DNA of 64,000 nucleotides. Source: Mongoliibacter sp. GTDB taxonomy: Bacteria > Bacteroidota > Bacteroidia > Cytophagales > Cyclobacteriaceae. The translations under genes were made by a program, and so were the position numbers. Below, one piece after another: positions 1 to 9,573 of this stretch. How positions within the stretch are numbered: the first letter of the stretch is position 1; every line of letters begins with the position of its first letter. The stretch covers positions 1 through 64,000 of the forward strand of contig NZ_REBN01000201.1 in assembly GCF_007692705.1 (NCBI RefSeq). The letters are read 5' to 3'. The notes below the pieces were generated by a model that was not told the DNA's origin, did no database searches, and saw nothing but the letters and a program-made list of their open reading frames with translations.

Positions 1-135
1 GAATATTATTCTTTATAAGTTAATTTATTTGCTATAAAAGTATGTTTATATGGTAAATATCAATTTAATCAGAACTTTGACAAAGTTTTTTACCGCAGAA
101 TTAAAATAGATCAAGTTAACCCTAAACTAAATTTT

Positions 136-3100
136 ATGAACAAAGTTTTACCAATGATGTTCGTGCTGTTTTTGGGACTTTCTTCTCTTCAGGAAGTATT
201 CTCTCAGACACGCGTACTCTCTGGAACGGTTGTAGACCCTACTGGAGAACCTATTCCGGGTGTGAATATCCTGGATAAGCAAACCAACACCGGCTCTACC
301 TCGGATATCGAAGGTAGATATTCAATTACTGTAAGAGACAATACAGTTTTATCATTTTCATTCATCGGATTTACTACACAAGAAATAGTAGTTGGGAACC
401 GCAGTACTTTGGACGTGACACTCGAGGATGATATGTCAGACCTTGCTGAAGTTGTGGTCACATCTTTCGGTATGGAGAAGGATAAAAAGGCTCTTGGATT
501 CTCAGTGACTCAAGTAAGTGGAGATAAGTTTACAGAATCCCGAGCTGTGAACCTCGGCAACGCATTGACAGGTAAAATTGCAGGTGTCAACGTTTCACCT
601 CCAGCTTCAGGAGCAGCAGGATCCACTAGAGTGGTGATACGAGGAGGTTCTTCTCTTACCGGTAATGACCAACCACTTTATGTGGTAAACGGTATGCCGA
701 TTGAAACTGGAAATCTTGGAAGTGCAGGTATGTGGGGAGGAAATGACTCAGGAGATGGACTTGCTTCCATCAATCCCGATGATATTGAGAGTATATCTGT
801 ACTTAAAGGTAATGCAGCAGCTGCACTTTATGGTGCAAGAGCTGCCAATGGTGTGGTGTTGATCACAACCAAGTCAGGTAAGGCTAGAAAAGGAATCGGA
901 GTTTCTTTAAATAGTAATGTGACATTTGATCGTGCGTGGGATCGCACTGATTTCCAAAGGGAATATGGGCCAGGAAGAGATGGAATTATGCCAGGAAGTG
1001 CCAATGAAGCCCGTGAAGTAGGAGTAGGACATTGGGGAGGTAGGTACACTGGTGCCAATTCTCCACAGTTTGATGGAGTTTCTAGACCTTATTCGCATAC
1101 TGGAGAAGGGCTGAATGATTTTTACAGAACAGGTGTGACTGTTAATAATTCAGTTGCATTAAGTGGTGGAAATGAAAATGCCACTTACAGATTTGCTTAT
1201 TCAGATCTAGTGAATGAAGATATTATGCCGAATGCCGGTTTTAAGAGGAAAGTACTCAATGTCAATATCAACAGTAAACTCGGGGAAAGATTGACTTTGG
1301 ATTTCAGCGCTCAATACTCCAATCAATTGGGAAATAATAGACCAAGGTTGTCCGATTCTCCCGGTAATGCAAATTTTGCAGCAATCACAAGGCCGGGAAA
1401 CTTACCATTTGACGCAATGAAAGGTCCTGGAGATAAATTAGGTGCTAGAGAAGATCTTTTTGAATTAGGCTATACAGACAATGTGTTCCTTACTAACCCT
1501 TATTGGGCCGCCTACCAATTTTCCAGACAAGATGTTACAGATCGGGTGCTGGGTAAATTTTCTTTGAGATATGACATCACAGATTGGCTTTACATTATGG
1601 GTAGAGCAGGTACTGACTTTCAATCCAGGACAGATGATACCTTTGAGGCCTATGGCACTGCTTATAAGCCAAGGGGTGATTATACCGTGATCAAGAGATC
1701 ACTCAGAGAGGATAACCTAGATTTGTTTTTAGGTGCTCAGAAGGAAATTGGAGATTTTTCTATTGATGCAATGCTAGGTGCCAATAGAATGAGAAGAAGT
1801 TCAGAATCTTTATCAGGTGGTGGCAATGATTTGGTAGTGCCATTTTTCCATAGTGTAAGGAATGTAGCTGCACCTCAGGTTGGATATGGTTTTTCAGAGT
1901 GGGGTATCAATTCATTCTTCGGCTCTGCCAACTTTGGATACAAAAACTTCCTGTTCTTAAATATGACAGCAAGGCAGGATCAGTTTTCTACTTTAGCACC
2001 GGAAAACAGCAAATTGTTTTACCCATCGGTAGGGACAAGTTTTGTTCTGAGTGATGTGCTAGAAATGCCAAATTTCATCACTTTTACAAAGTTTAGAGCA
2101 TCTTGGGGACAAACAGGTGGAGGAGCACCCAATCCATATGCGCTTAACCTGACCTATGGTCTTGTTGGCGCCGGACACCTTGGAGGAAGTTTGGGCCAAA
2201 TCAATAATGGCTCAATTCCTAATTTAGGACTACAACCATATTTATCTACAGAATATGAATTTGGCTTTGATTTCAGATTTTTCAATAATAAAGTTGGTTT
2301 AGATGTCGCTTATTATGATCGTAACACCACAAATGATATCCTTGCTACAGGAATATCTGCTACATCAGGGTTCCCTTCTACGATAATCAATATTGGTGAA
2401 TTGAGAAATAGGGGAGTTGAATTGTTATTAAATGTCAATCCAATCAAAACGAGAGATTTTAGCTGGGATTTCTCACTGAATTATGCCAATAACCAAAGTT
2501 TGGTATTAAGCTTAGGTAATAATGCCGCCGGAGATCCTATAGAATTTATCAATTTGGATGAGTCCAGAAGACAAAGGGAAAGGATAAGACATATTGTAGG
2601 AGAGCCTTTAGGTATGATTGCTGGATTCAAACATTTAATGATAGATGGTCAAAAAGTGTATGATGATGACGGCTTGCCGGTTTGGACAGACGGACTTGAA
2701 ACTTTAGCTGAAGGTAGACATCCTGTATCAGCAGGTTTGTCAAATAATTTCACCTACAAAGGCTTCAGACTTATGGTTTTGATTGACATGAGGTATGGAG
2801 GTAGTATTATGTCTGGTACAAACGCTTTAGCCTATGCAAATGGTCTCCATAAAGAGACTTTGGTAGGGAGAGAAAGTGGATTGACTATCAATGGTGTTGA
2901 TAGGAATGGAGAGGCCAGAACTTGGAATATACCAGCTGTTGCAGGAGATAATGAGAATTATTGGATCGATAATTATTACTCTAGGTATGCTATGGTTACT
3001 GAGAATGTTGTCTATGATGCTTCCTTCATTCAATTAAGGGAATTATCATTTGGTTATTCACTTCCAAATAGCATTCTGGCTAAGACCCCATTTGAAGCAG

Positions 3101-3264
3101 CTTCAATTTCAGTTGTTGGAAGAAACTTGGCTTTACTTTGGTCAAATGTTCCTAATATCCACCCAGAGTCAGGATATACGGTATCAGGCAATGCACAAGG
3201 TCTTGAATACTTCGCGATGCCTTTGACTAGAAATCTAGGATTCAATATTAATCTTAATTTCTAA
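136..3264 (+). CDS. SusC/RagA-family TonB-linked outer membrane receptor
   Basis: Signal peptide, carboxypeptidase-regulatory-like domain (SGTVVDPTGEPIPGVNI), plug domain (VVIRGGSSLTGNDQPLYVVNG, NPDDIESISVLKGNAAAALYGARAANGVVLITTK), C-terminal beta-barrel ending in F. Confidence 0.95.
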   Translation: MNKVLPMMFVLFLGLSSLQEVFSQTRVLSGTVVDPTGEPIPGVNILDKQTNTGSTSDIEGRYSITVRDNTVLSFSFIGFTTQEIVVGNRSTLDVTLEDDMSDLAEVVVTSFGMEKDKKALGFSVTQVSGDKFTESRAVNLGNALTGKIAGVNVSPPASGAAGSTRVVIRGGSSLTGNDQPLYVVNGMPIETGNLGSAGMWGGNDSGDGLASINPDDIESISVLKGNAAAALYGARAANGVVLITTKSGKARKGIGVSLNSNVTFDRAWDRTDFQREYGPGRDGIMPGSANEAREVGVGHWGGRYTGANSPQFDGVSRPYSHTGEGLNDFYRTGVTVNNSVALSGGNENATYRFAYSDLVNEDIMPNAGFKRKVLNVNINSKLGERLTLDFSAQYSNQLGNNRPRLSDSPGNANFAAITRPGNLPFDAMKGPGDKLGAREDLFELGYTDNVFLTNPYWAAYQFSRQDVTDRVLGKFSLRYDITDWLYIMGRAGTDFQSRTDDTFEAYGTAYKPRGDYTVIKRSLREDNLDLFLGAQKEIGDFSIDAMLGANRMRRSSESLSGGGNDLVVPFFHSVRNVAAPQVGYGFSEWGINSFFGSANFGYKNFLFLNMTARQDQFSTLAPENSKLFYPSVGTSFVLSDVLEMPNFITFTKFRASWGQTGGGAPNPYALNLTYGLVGAGHLGGSLGQINNGSIPNLGLQPYLSTEYEFGFDFRFFNNKVGLDVAYYDRNTTNDILATGISATSGFPSTIINIGELRNRGVELLLNVNPIKTRDFSWDFSLNYANNQSLVLSLGNNAAGDPIEFINLDESRRQRERIRHIVGEPLGMIAGFKHLMIDGQKVYDDDGLPVWTDGLETLAEGRHPVSAGLSNNFTYKGFRLMVLIDMRYGGSIMSGTNALAYANGLHKETLVGRESGLTINGVDRNGEARTWNIPAVAGDNENYWIDNYYSRYAMVTENVVYDASFIQLRELSFGYSLPNSILAKTPFEAASISVVGRNLALLWSNVPNIHPESGYTVSGNAQGLEYFAMPLTRNLGFNINLNF

Positions 3265-3288
3265 GCTGGATTATTTAAAAAATTAAAC

Positions 3289-4869
3289 TTGATAAAAATG
3301 AAAGCTATACATAAAATAACAGGCTTATTCCTGGCACTCATGTTAGTGTTCTCATCATGTGATGAAGATGCTCTTTTAGACTTGAATATTGATCCCAACG
3401 CCGCTACGGAGATGGATGATCAATACCTGTTCTCTTTAGCCACTTTGAGGATAGCCGGAGAATATGAAAATACGAGGGCAAATATGCTCTATGCAGCACC
3501 TGCCATTCAACATACTTCTTCATTAGCAGCCTTCTTCAGTGGAGATAAATATTTCTATAATGCCCAATACAGTGGCGCATATATGGAAACACACTACACT
3601 GGTGTTATTCGCTTATTGGCACATGTTATTGCAAATACTAGAGATGACGCCAACGAAGCAAACGTAAATGCAGCTGCATCTGTCTTGAGAGTTTTTGACT
3701 TACATAGAATGACGGATTTATACGGCGATGTACCTTATTTCCAAGCTGGGAGGGGATTGGAAAGTGAAGATAACTGGTTCCCTGCTTATGACAATCAAAG
3801 GGATATCTACTATGATATGGTGGAAGAACTGAAAGCAGCAAGAGATAGGTTCAGTAGCTCAGCTAGAGGATTGGGTAATCAGGATTTTATCTATGGAGGA
3901 AATATAGATCAGTGGAGAAAGTTTGCCAATGCGCTTTTGATGAGAATATCAATGCGTATGAGTAATGTGGACCCTGAGAAGGCCAGGCAAGTATTCACCG
4001 AAGCTGCTGGAAATGGAACTTTTACATCAATTTCAGATAATGCCATCATTAAATTTGATACAGGACCAATTGGTGTAAACAGAAACGGGTTGAACGATGG
4101 TTATTGGAATACCTACAAGTATTCACGTTTTGCAAAAGTGAGTAAAACATTTATTGATTGGATGAAAGAAAATAATGATCCTAGGTTAATGATAGTCTCA
4201 GGAGGTATAGGTGACCCAGATGCAGATCCAAGTACTTGGAATACGGATCCTGATGCACAAAGAGGAATGCCTAATGGATATAACTCTACGACCATCAAAA
4301 ATGTCTTGCCAGCATCAGAGCATGCGCTCTTTGATGAAGTAGGAAATAGGATGTTTTCCATGTTAAATCTTAAATACATGGATTGGGAAGATCCATATTT
4401 CTTGATCACGTATGCTGAGACTGAGCTTATGAAGGCAGAGGCTGCTGTAAAAGGTTGGATTGGTTCAGATGCAAGTGGACACTTTGAAAATGGTGTTGCT
4501 GGAGCAATCAATTATTGGACAGCTTTTGATGATTCTTTTGCTAGGAGTGCCAGTGAAGTTGAGGCATATATTCAAGGAAGAGGCTTCGCTTCTGCTTCAA
4601 ATGAAGATAAACTAAGACTCATTGCTGAGGAGTACTGGGCAGCTACCTGGTTGAATGATATTGAATCATGGTCTAACTGGAGAAGAACAGGCTATCCTGT
4701 ACTGGAACCTACTCAAGATCCAAATAGGTTTGAGGCTAATGAAATTCCAAGAAGGCTTAGGTACTGGGAGGCTGAAATTGGAGCCAATCCGCAGGAATAT
4801 GAGCTAGCCAGAGCCAGAATGGGAGGAGACTTCCTAATGACTAAGGTTTGGTGGGATGGAGGTAATTGA
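3289..4869 (+). CDS. SusD/RagB-like (SusD_like_2 type) nutrient-binding lipoprotein
   Basis: Lipobox-like N-terminus (LMLVFSSCDE), immediately downstream of susC-like gene, SusD-like motifs (RVFDLHRMTDLYGDVPYFQAG). Confidence 0.92.
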   Translation: MIKMKAIHKITGLFLALMLVFSSCDEDALLDLNIDPNAATEMDDQYLFSLATLRIAGEYENTRANMLYAAPAIQHTSSLAAFFSGDKYFYNAQYSGAYMETHYTGVIRLLAHVIANTRDDANEANVNAAASVLRVFDLHRMTDLYGDVPYFQAGRGLESEDNWFPAYDNQRDIYYDMVEELKAARDRFSSSARGLGNQDFIYGGNIDQWRKFANALLMRISMRMSNVDPEKARQVFTEAAGNGTFTSISDNAIIKFDTGPIGVNRNGLNDGYWNTYKYSRFAKVSKTFIDWMKENNDPRLMIVSGGIGDPDADPSTWNTDPDAQRGMPNGYNSTTIKNVLPASEHALFDEVGNRMFSMLNLKYMDWEDPYFLITYAETELMKAEAAVKGWIGSDASGHFENGVAGAINYWTAFDDSFARSASEVEAYIQGRGFASASNEDKLRLIAEEYWAATWLNDIESWSNWRRTGYPVLEPTQDPNRFEANEIPRRLRYWEAEIGANPQEYELARARMGGDFLMTKVWWDGGN

Positions 4870-4891
4870 TATTGACATTATTTAAAATTTT

Positions 4892-4917
4892 AAAAGGTGC
4901 TCTTGGGCACCTTTTTT
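4892..4917 (+). terminator. Intrinsic terminator after susD-like gene
   Basis: AAAAGGTGC-TCTTGG-GCACCTTTTTT hairpin with T-run. Confidence 0.75.
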
Positions 4918-4931
4918 ATTCTAATTCAACT

Positions 4932-6080
4932 ATGAACATGCATAAAAATAAAATCATTGTCTTTCTTTTAGTTAGCTTTATCTCTTTTTCTTGCTCCAAA
5001 TCACAGGTAGCTGTGCAACCAATAGAGAAAGAATCAAAGAAAAAAATAATTGGTTATGTGGCTGGCTGGAAAGGGGTAGATACTGCTCAAATACAAGCAG
5101 AAAAACTTACTCATATAAATTACGCATTTGCTAATGTCATCGATGGCTTGGTAACTGAAGGTGAGGGGAGATTTGAGCAGGATACCGAAAACATCAAAAG
5201 GCTTCATTCATTAAAATCAAAAAATCCCGATTTAAAAATTTTGATTTCAATTGGAGGATGGACTTGGTCGAAAGGTTTTTCCGATGCAGTCTTGACTTCA
5301 GACTCCCGAAAGGAGTTTACCAAATCAGCAATTGAATATTTAATCAGACATGATTTGGATGGTCTGGACTTCGATTGGGAGTATCCTGGAATGCAGGGAG
5401 ATGGAAACGTATACAGAGTGGAGGACAAAGATAACTTTGTATTCATGCTCCAATCTGTCAGGCAGGCTTTGGATAGCTTGGAGGGTGTGACAGGTAAATA
5501 TTACCTCAACACTATCGCTTCAGCGGGCTTCAAATCCTACTTGGATGTCAATGACCTTGAGAGTGCTTCAAGATACTTAGATTTCATAAATATAATGTCT
5601 TATGATTTTGTTGGCCCCGGAACTGATACCACAGCACATCATACAAACCTTCACAACCGCTTGGAAAACGGAAGGTCAGCCGCTCAGGCAGTTTTTGATC
5701 ATGTGGAAGCAGGTGTTCCAATTGAAAAACTCGTTATGGGAATAGCTTTTTATGGAAAAAGCTGGAAAAATGTCAATCCTGAAAATAATGGTCTCTATCA
5801 AGTAGGTGACTGGAATAGAACATTCCCTTACAAGGATATCCTAAACCTTAAAGCTCAAAATAACTTCCAAAGGTTTTGGGATGATGAATCAAAAGCTCCT
5901 TTTTTATGGAATTCTGATGAAAATATTTTTGTGTCATATGAAGACCCGGAATCCATTGCTGCAAAAGTAGGATTCATAAAAAATAATAATTTAGGCGGTG
6001 CTATGTTTTGGGAGTACAATGAGGATTCGGAAGATAGGATTTTATTGAATGCCATTTACCAAGAAATGTACAAGCCTTAA
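4932..6080 (+). CDS. Glycoside hydrolase family 18 (chitinase-like) lipoprotein
   Basis: GH18 catalytic signature DGLDFDWEYPG; lipoprotein signal (FISFSCSKS). The track start at 4866 reads through the terminator hairpin, so the in-frame ATG at 4932 is preferred. Confidence 0.88.
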   Translation: MNMHKNKIIVFLLVSFISFSCSKSQVAVQPIEKESKKKIIGYVAGWKGVDTAQIQAEKLTHINYAFANVIDGLVTEGEGRFEQDTENIKRLHSLKSKNPDLKILISIGGWTWSKGFSDAVLTSDSRKEFTKSAIEYLIRHDLDGLDFDWEYPGMQGDGNVYRVEDKDNFVFMLQSVRQALDSLEGVTGKYYLNTIASAGFKSYLDVNDLESASRYLDFINIMSYDFVGPGTDTTAHHTNLHNRLENGRSAAQAVFDHVEAGVPIEKLVMGIAFYGKSWKNVNPENNGLYQVGDWNRTFPYKDILNLKAQNNFQRFWDDESKAPFLWNSDENIFVSYEDPESIAAKVGFIKNNNLGGAMFWEYNEDSEDRILLNAIYQEMYKP

Positions 6081-6107
6081 AGTCCAAGCCTTTGACTTTA
6101 ATCAATT

Positions 6108-6144
6108 AAAGCCCCATATTGCTTTACTAAGCGAATGGGGTTTT
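6108..6144 (+). terminator. Hairpin/terminator-like structure between GH18 gene and lacI-like gene
   Basis: AAAGCCCCAT...ATGGGGTTTT with inner GCTT/AAGC stem, followed by T-rich sequence. Confidence 0.5.
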
Positions 6145-6152
6145 AATAATTT

Positions 6153-7169
6153 ATGGCAAAAAAAAGAGTTTCGATTAAGGATATTGCAAAGGCTCTCGGG
6201 GTATCTATTACTACTGTTTCATTCATTATCAATGGAAAGGCCAGAGAGCAACGAATCAGTGATGAAGTCATTTTAAAAGTAAAAAATTATATTAAAGAAG
6301 TTGGATATAAGCCAAGCCATGTAGCACAAAGTCTGAGACTTGGGAAATCAAAAATTATTGTTTTCATGGCTGAAGATATATCCAATCAGTTTTTTTCATC
6401 CATTGCAAGGTTTATTGAAGAAAAGGCGTACAAAAATGGTTATAAAATAATTTATTGTAGTACAGATAATGATACTGAAAAAGCAAAGGAATTGATTTCA
6501 ACATTTCAAATGAGAAATGTAGATGGCTTCATCATTACACCCACACCAAATATTGAGGAATCCATTCAAGACTTAATCAAGGAGGAATTTCCAGTAGTAC
6601 TTTTCGACAGGTGGTTGCCCAAGGTAGATTGTAGTCATGTGATTGTCGAAAATAGAAAGAGTGCTTTTGAGGGTGCCCAACATTTAATCAATAAAGGATG
6701 TAAGAATTTGGCATTTGTAACTGTGCAATCATCACAAACTCAAATGGTGGATAGATCTTCAGGTTTCAAAGAGGCAGCTAGAAATGCAGATGTAACTTTT
6801 ACTGAGTTTGAATTAAAGTTTCATAATCTTTCAGAGGTGGGGCCTTATGAAGAGTTGCTGGATTTTTTTAAATCCAGGGAAGAAATTGATGGTGTGTTTT
6901 TTGCAACTAATTATCTTGCATTCGAAGGATTACAGGCTTTAGATTCCTTGGGAAGAGAAATACCGGGTCATGTTAAAGTAGTCTCATTTGATGACCATTA
7001 TTTTTTTAATTTGTATAAACCAAAAATCACGGCAATTGAGCAGCCTTTAGAATTGATTTCAGAAAAACTGATGGAAACCATGCTTTCTCATCTTGATGAG
7101 TTTACAGTCGGTTATACACCAAGAAAGGTAGTCCTTTCCAATACACTCAACGAAAGAGAATCTTCATGA
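6153..7169 (+). CDS. LacI-family transcriptional regulator
   Basis: N-terminal HTH VSIKDIAKALGVSITTVSFIINGKA and periplasmic-binding-like effector domain. Confidence 0.93.
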   Translation: MAKKRVSIKDIAKALGVSITTVSFIINGKAREQRISDEVILKVKNYIKEVGYKPSHVAQSLRLGKSKIIVFMAEDISNQFFSSIARFIEEKAYKNGYKIIYCSTDNDTEKAKELISTFQMRNVDGFIITPTPNIEESIQDLIKEEFPVVLFDRWLPKVDCSHVIVENRKSAFEGAQHLINKGCKNLAFVTVQSSQTQMVDRSSGFKEAARNADVTFTEFELKFHNLSEVGPYEELLDFFKSREEIDGVFFATNYLAFEGLQALDSLGREIPGHVKVVSFDDHYFFNLYKPKITAIEQPLELISEKLMETMLSHLDEFTVGYTPRKVVLSNTLNERESS

Positions 7170-7313
7170 TACTTTTAATTAACAAATATGGTCAACCTTA
7201 AATGAGGATTTAATTATTTTTCATAATTTAGATAAAACCTTTTAGCATGCTGTTATAAACACTATGCAGAAGAGGTTTGATTAAACCCAAAGTAATTTTT
7301 AAGCATTATCAAG

Positions 7314-8204
7314 ATGGCATATAGCAAAATTTTGGCTGGTGATATTGGCGGGTCACATATTTCTGTTGCACTGTTTGAAAAAACTGACAGTGGTACTTCA
7401 CTTTTAAGAAGAGGTAGGAGAACAGTTAATTCCTTAGGAAGCAAGGATGAAATTTTATCTGAGTGGGTAGATCTGATTAAAGAATTCTTGAATTTTGAAG
7501 ATGAAGTGGTGGTTGGCCTGGCAATACCTGCTCCATTTGATTATGAAAAGGGGGTTTTCTGGATTAAGGATCAAGGTAAATTTTTAAGTCTTTTTGGTAT
7601 TGAATTGAAAAAGGAACTTTCCCAAAAACTACAAATCGCCCCTGAACTAATATATTTTGTCAATGATGCTGAGGCATTTTTGAGAGGTGAGAGTAATTAT
7701 GGGAAAGGAGTTGGTTACGAAAATCTCTTTGGGATCACCTTGGGATCAGGTTTGGGTTCCTCCTTCAAAATTGGCAAAAAATACACTGACGCAGCTCTTT
7801 GGTCTGAATCTTTTAAAGATGGGATTGCAGAAGATTATTTAGGTACTGCTTGGTTTGTTAACTGGGCAGAAAAAAACCTTCAAAAAAAATATAGTGGTCT
7901 TAAAGAAATTATTGATGATGGATTAAAAGCCGAATCTTTAAAATCTTTATTTCAAGAATATGCAGAACACCTTGCTGAGTTTATCTATCACTATGATTTG
8001 AAATATAACTTTGATTATGTGGTGATTGGTGGGAATATCACCAAAGCAAAGCATCTATTTGGTATCGAAGTAAAAGAAAGTCTTAGGAATCTTGGATTTA
8101 ACAAGTCAATAGGTTTCTCGGAAATGGGCGAACAATCAGCGCTTTATGGAGTGGTTGCAACATTGGAGACAGTAAATGAGAGTTTTTCAAAGCCCACAGT
8201 CTGA
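7314..8204 (+). CDS. ROK-family sugar kinase-like protein
   Basis: ATPase motif LAGDIGGSHISVALF, NDAEAF, GITLGSGLGSSFKIG; lacks the ROK CxCGxxGCxE motif. Confidence 0.8.
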   Translation: MAYSKILAGDIGGSHISVALFEKTDSGTSLLRRGRRTVNSLGSKDEILSEWVDLIKEFLNFEDEVVVGLAIPAPFDYEKGVFWIKDQGKFLSLFGIELKKELSQKLQIAPELIYFVNDAEAFLRGESNYGKGVGYENLFGITLGSGLGSSFKIGKKYTDAALWSESFKDGIAEDYLGTAWFVNWAEKNLQKKYSGLKEIIDDGLKAESLKSLFQEYAEHLAEFIYHYDLKYNFDYVVIGGNITKAKHLFGIEVKESLRNLGFNKSIGFSEMGEQSALYGVVATLETVNESFSKPTV

Positions 8205-8227
8205 TTGAATCTCACATCGTTGAATAA

Positions 8228-9568
8228 TCAATATTCCAGGGTTGTTAACTCTTTAGATAAAGACTGTAAAATATAGCTTCCGATAGCTTTCCCTTGAAGG
8301 ACACCCTCTTCAATTGCATCTCTAAAATGTATACCACCATAAAGTCTGGAAATTGCTGCTTCCTTAGCAGCTTCTTCGAAAGAATTGAAGTGTCTTTCCG
8401 GTAAGCCAAAATAAACCTCTGAGGTATCTAGGAAATCAAAATTATCACCAAAGTAATCAGTCAATATAACTGCGCTGGTGGTGGAAATCACTGAGTGTCC
8501 ACTGGTGTATTCAGGAAAAGGAGGGGTTTGAAGCAATGGTCTCCATGAATTATCAAGGTACTTGTTGATAGCAGTTTCCGGTCTTATCCGGTCAGAATCA
8601 TATTTCTCTTCCCAGCAGCTTACAAAGGCATCATGAATACCCATTGCTATCAAAGTATGGATGTAAAGGGTTTCTGACCAATTCAAATTAGCCTTTTGTG
8701 CTGCTATTCCGGTAATTCCTATCCAGTGTCCTCCTGGTGATATCTTTTTTATCCCGATGGCCATATGACCAGAGTATTGTACCATAAAAGGATTACAATC
8801 CCAGAAGTTAGCAATAAGCTTTTGTGTTTCAGTAAGTCTTGAAGTTACCTCATATACTTCTGTAAGTTGATCATAGAACAAACTGCTGGTATCTAATGAA
8901 AAAGCGGCAGGAGGAGATGGTTTATAGGGCTCAAGGTCTTTTATAAAAAATGTTTTTATTGTACGCCATTCGGGTTCCACTGCTGCCATATAGGCTGGAG
9001 GAGTGGGGTACCAGAAACCTTCCGCTTTTTTCGGGCTATATCGGATTAGTGTGCTCAATTTTGAATAGTTATCATTTTTCGCCAGGTCCAAAATCTTTTC
9101 GACAACTTGTAAGGCAAATGATTTACTTTTTGTAATTTCTTTCTTTTTAATCCATTTATTTTTATAAAAATCCCTTTCAAACTCAGACATCACCTCGGTT
9201 AAGGTCTCTCCGGAGGGCATGATTCTTCTTCCTACCTCCAACATTGCATATACAGAAGCAAAATGCGGATCTACCCCTTCGGTGTCATATGACCCTAGAG
9301 TGACGTCGTGATTGATTACAGTAAATAAATTTTTGTTATAATTGGCATCATTTAGAATTTCCCAAGCCAGGTGAGCAGCTAATGTCGGGTAGGCATAAAA
9401 TCTTGCAGCCGCGGGAGGCGAGGCAACATCTGTAACCATTACCTCAGTTATTTTGAACAACTGATCAATGTAAATGTCTATTGGAGGTTTGTTTTCAGCC
9501 CTTAATTCTTTTTTACCAAAAGAAATTGTTACTAATATCAAAGCAATATAGCGGTAGAAGAAAGACAT
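8228..9568 (-). CDS. Vanadium-dependent haloperoxidase / PAP2-superfamily secreted protein
   Basis: KX6RP-type motif (KYDSDRIRP), YTSGHSV, SRLYGGIHFRDA; N-terminal signal sequence. Confidence 0.85.
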   Translation of the reverse strand: MSFFYRYIALILVTISFGKKELRAENKPPIDIYIDQLFKITEVMVTDVASPPAAARFYAYPTLAAHLAWEILNDANYNKNLFTVINHDVTLGSYDTEGVDPHFASVYAMLEVGRRIMPSGETLTEVMSEFERDFYKNKWIKKKEITKSKSFALQVVEKILDLAKNDNYSKLSTLIRYSPKKAEGFWYPTPPAYMAAVEPEWRTIKTFFIKDLEPYKPSPPAAFSLDTSSLFYDQLTEVYEVTSRLTETQKLIANFWDCNPFMVQYSGHMAIGIKKISPGGHWIGITGIAAQKANLNWSETLYIHTLIAMGIHDAFVSCWEEKYDSDRIRPETAINKYLDNSWRPLLQTPPFPEYTSGHSVISTTSAVILTDYFGDNFDFLDTSEVYFGLPERHFNSFEEAAKEAAISRLYGGIHFRDAIEEGVLQGKAIGSYILQSLSKELTTLEY

Positions 9569-9573
9569 ATGTC

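Noticed and set aside
4866-4931. Extended N-terminus of the GH18 ORF in the track
   Set aside because: It would translate the susD terminator hairpin; the in-frame ATG at 4932 starts a normal lipoprotein signal peptide
6049-6276. 75-aa plus-strand ORF overlapping the GH18 end and lacI start
   Set aside because: Out-of-frame overlap with two well-supported genes; no motif
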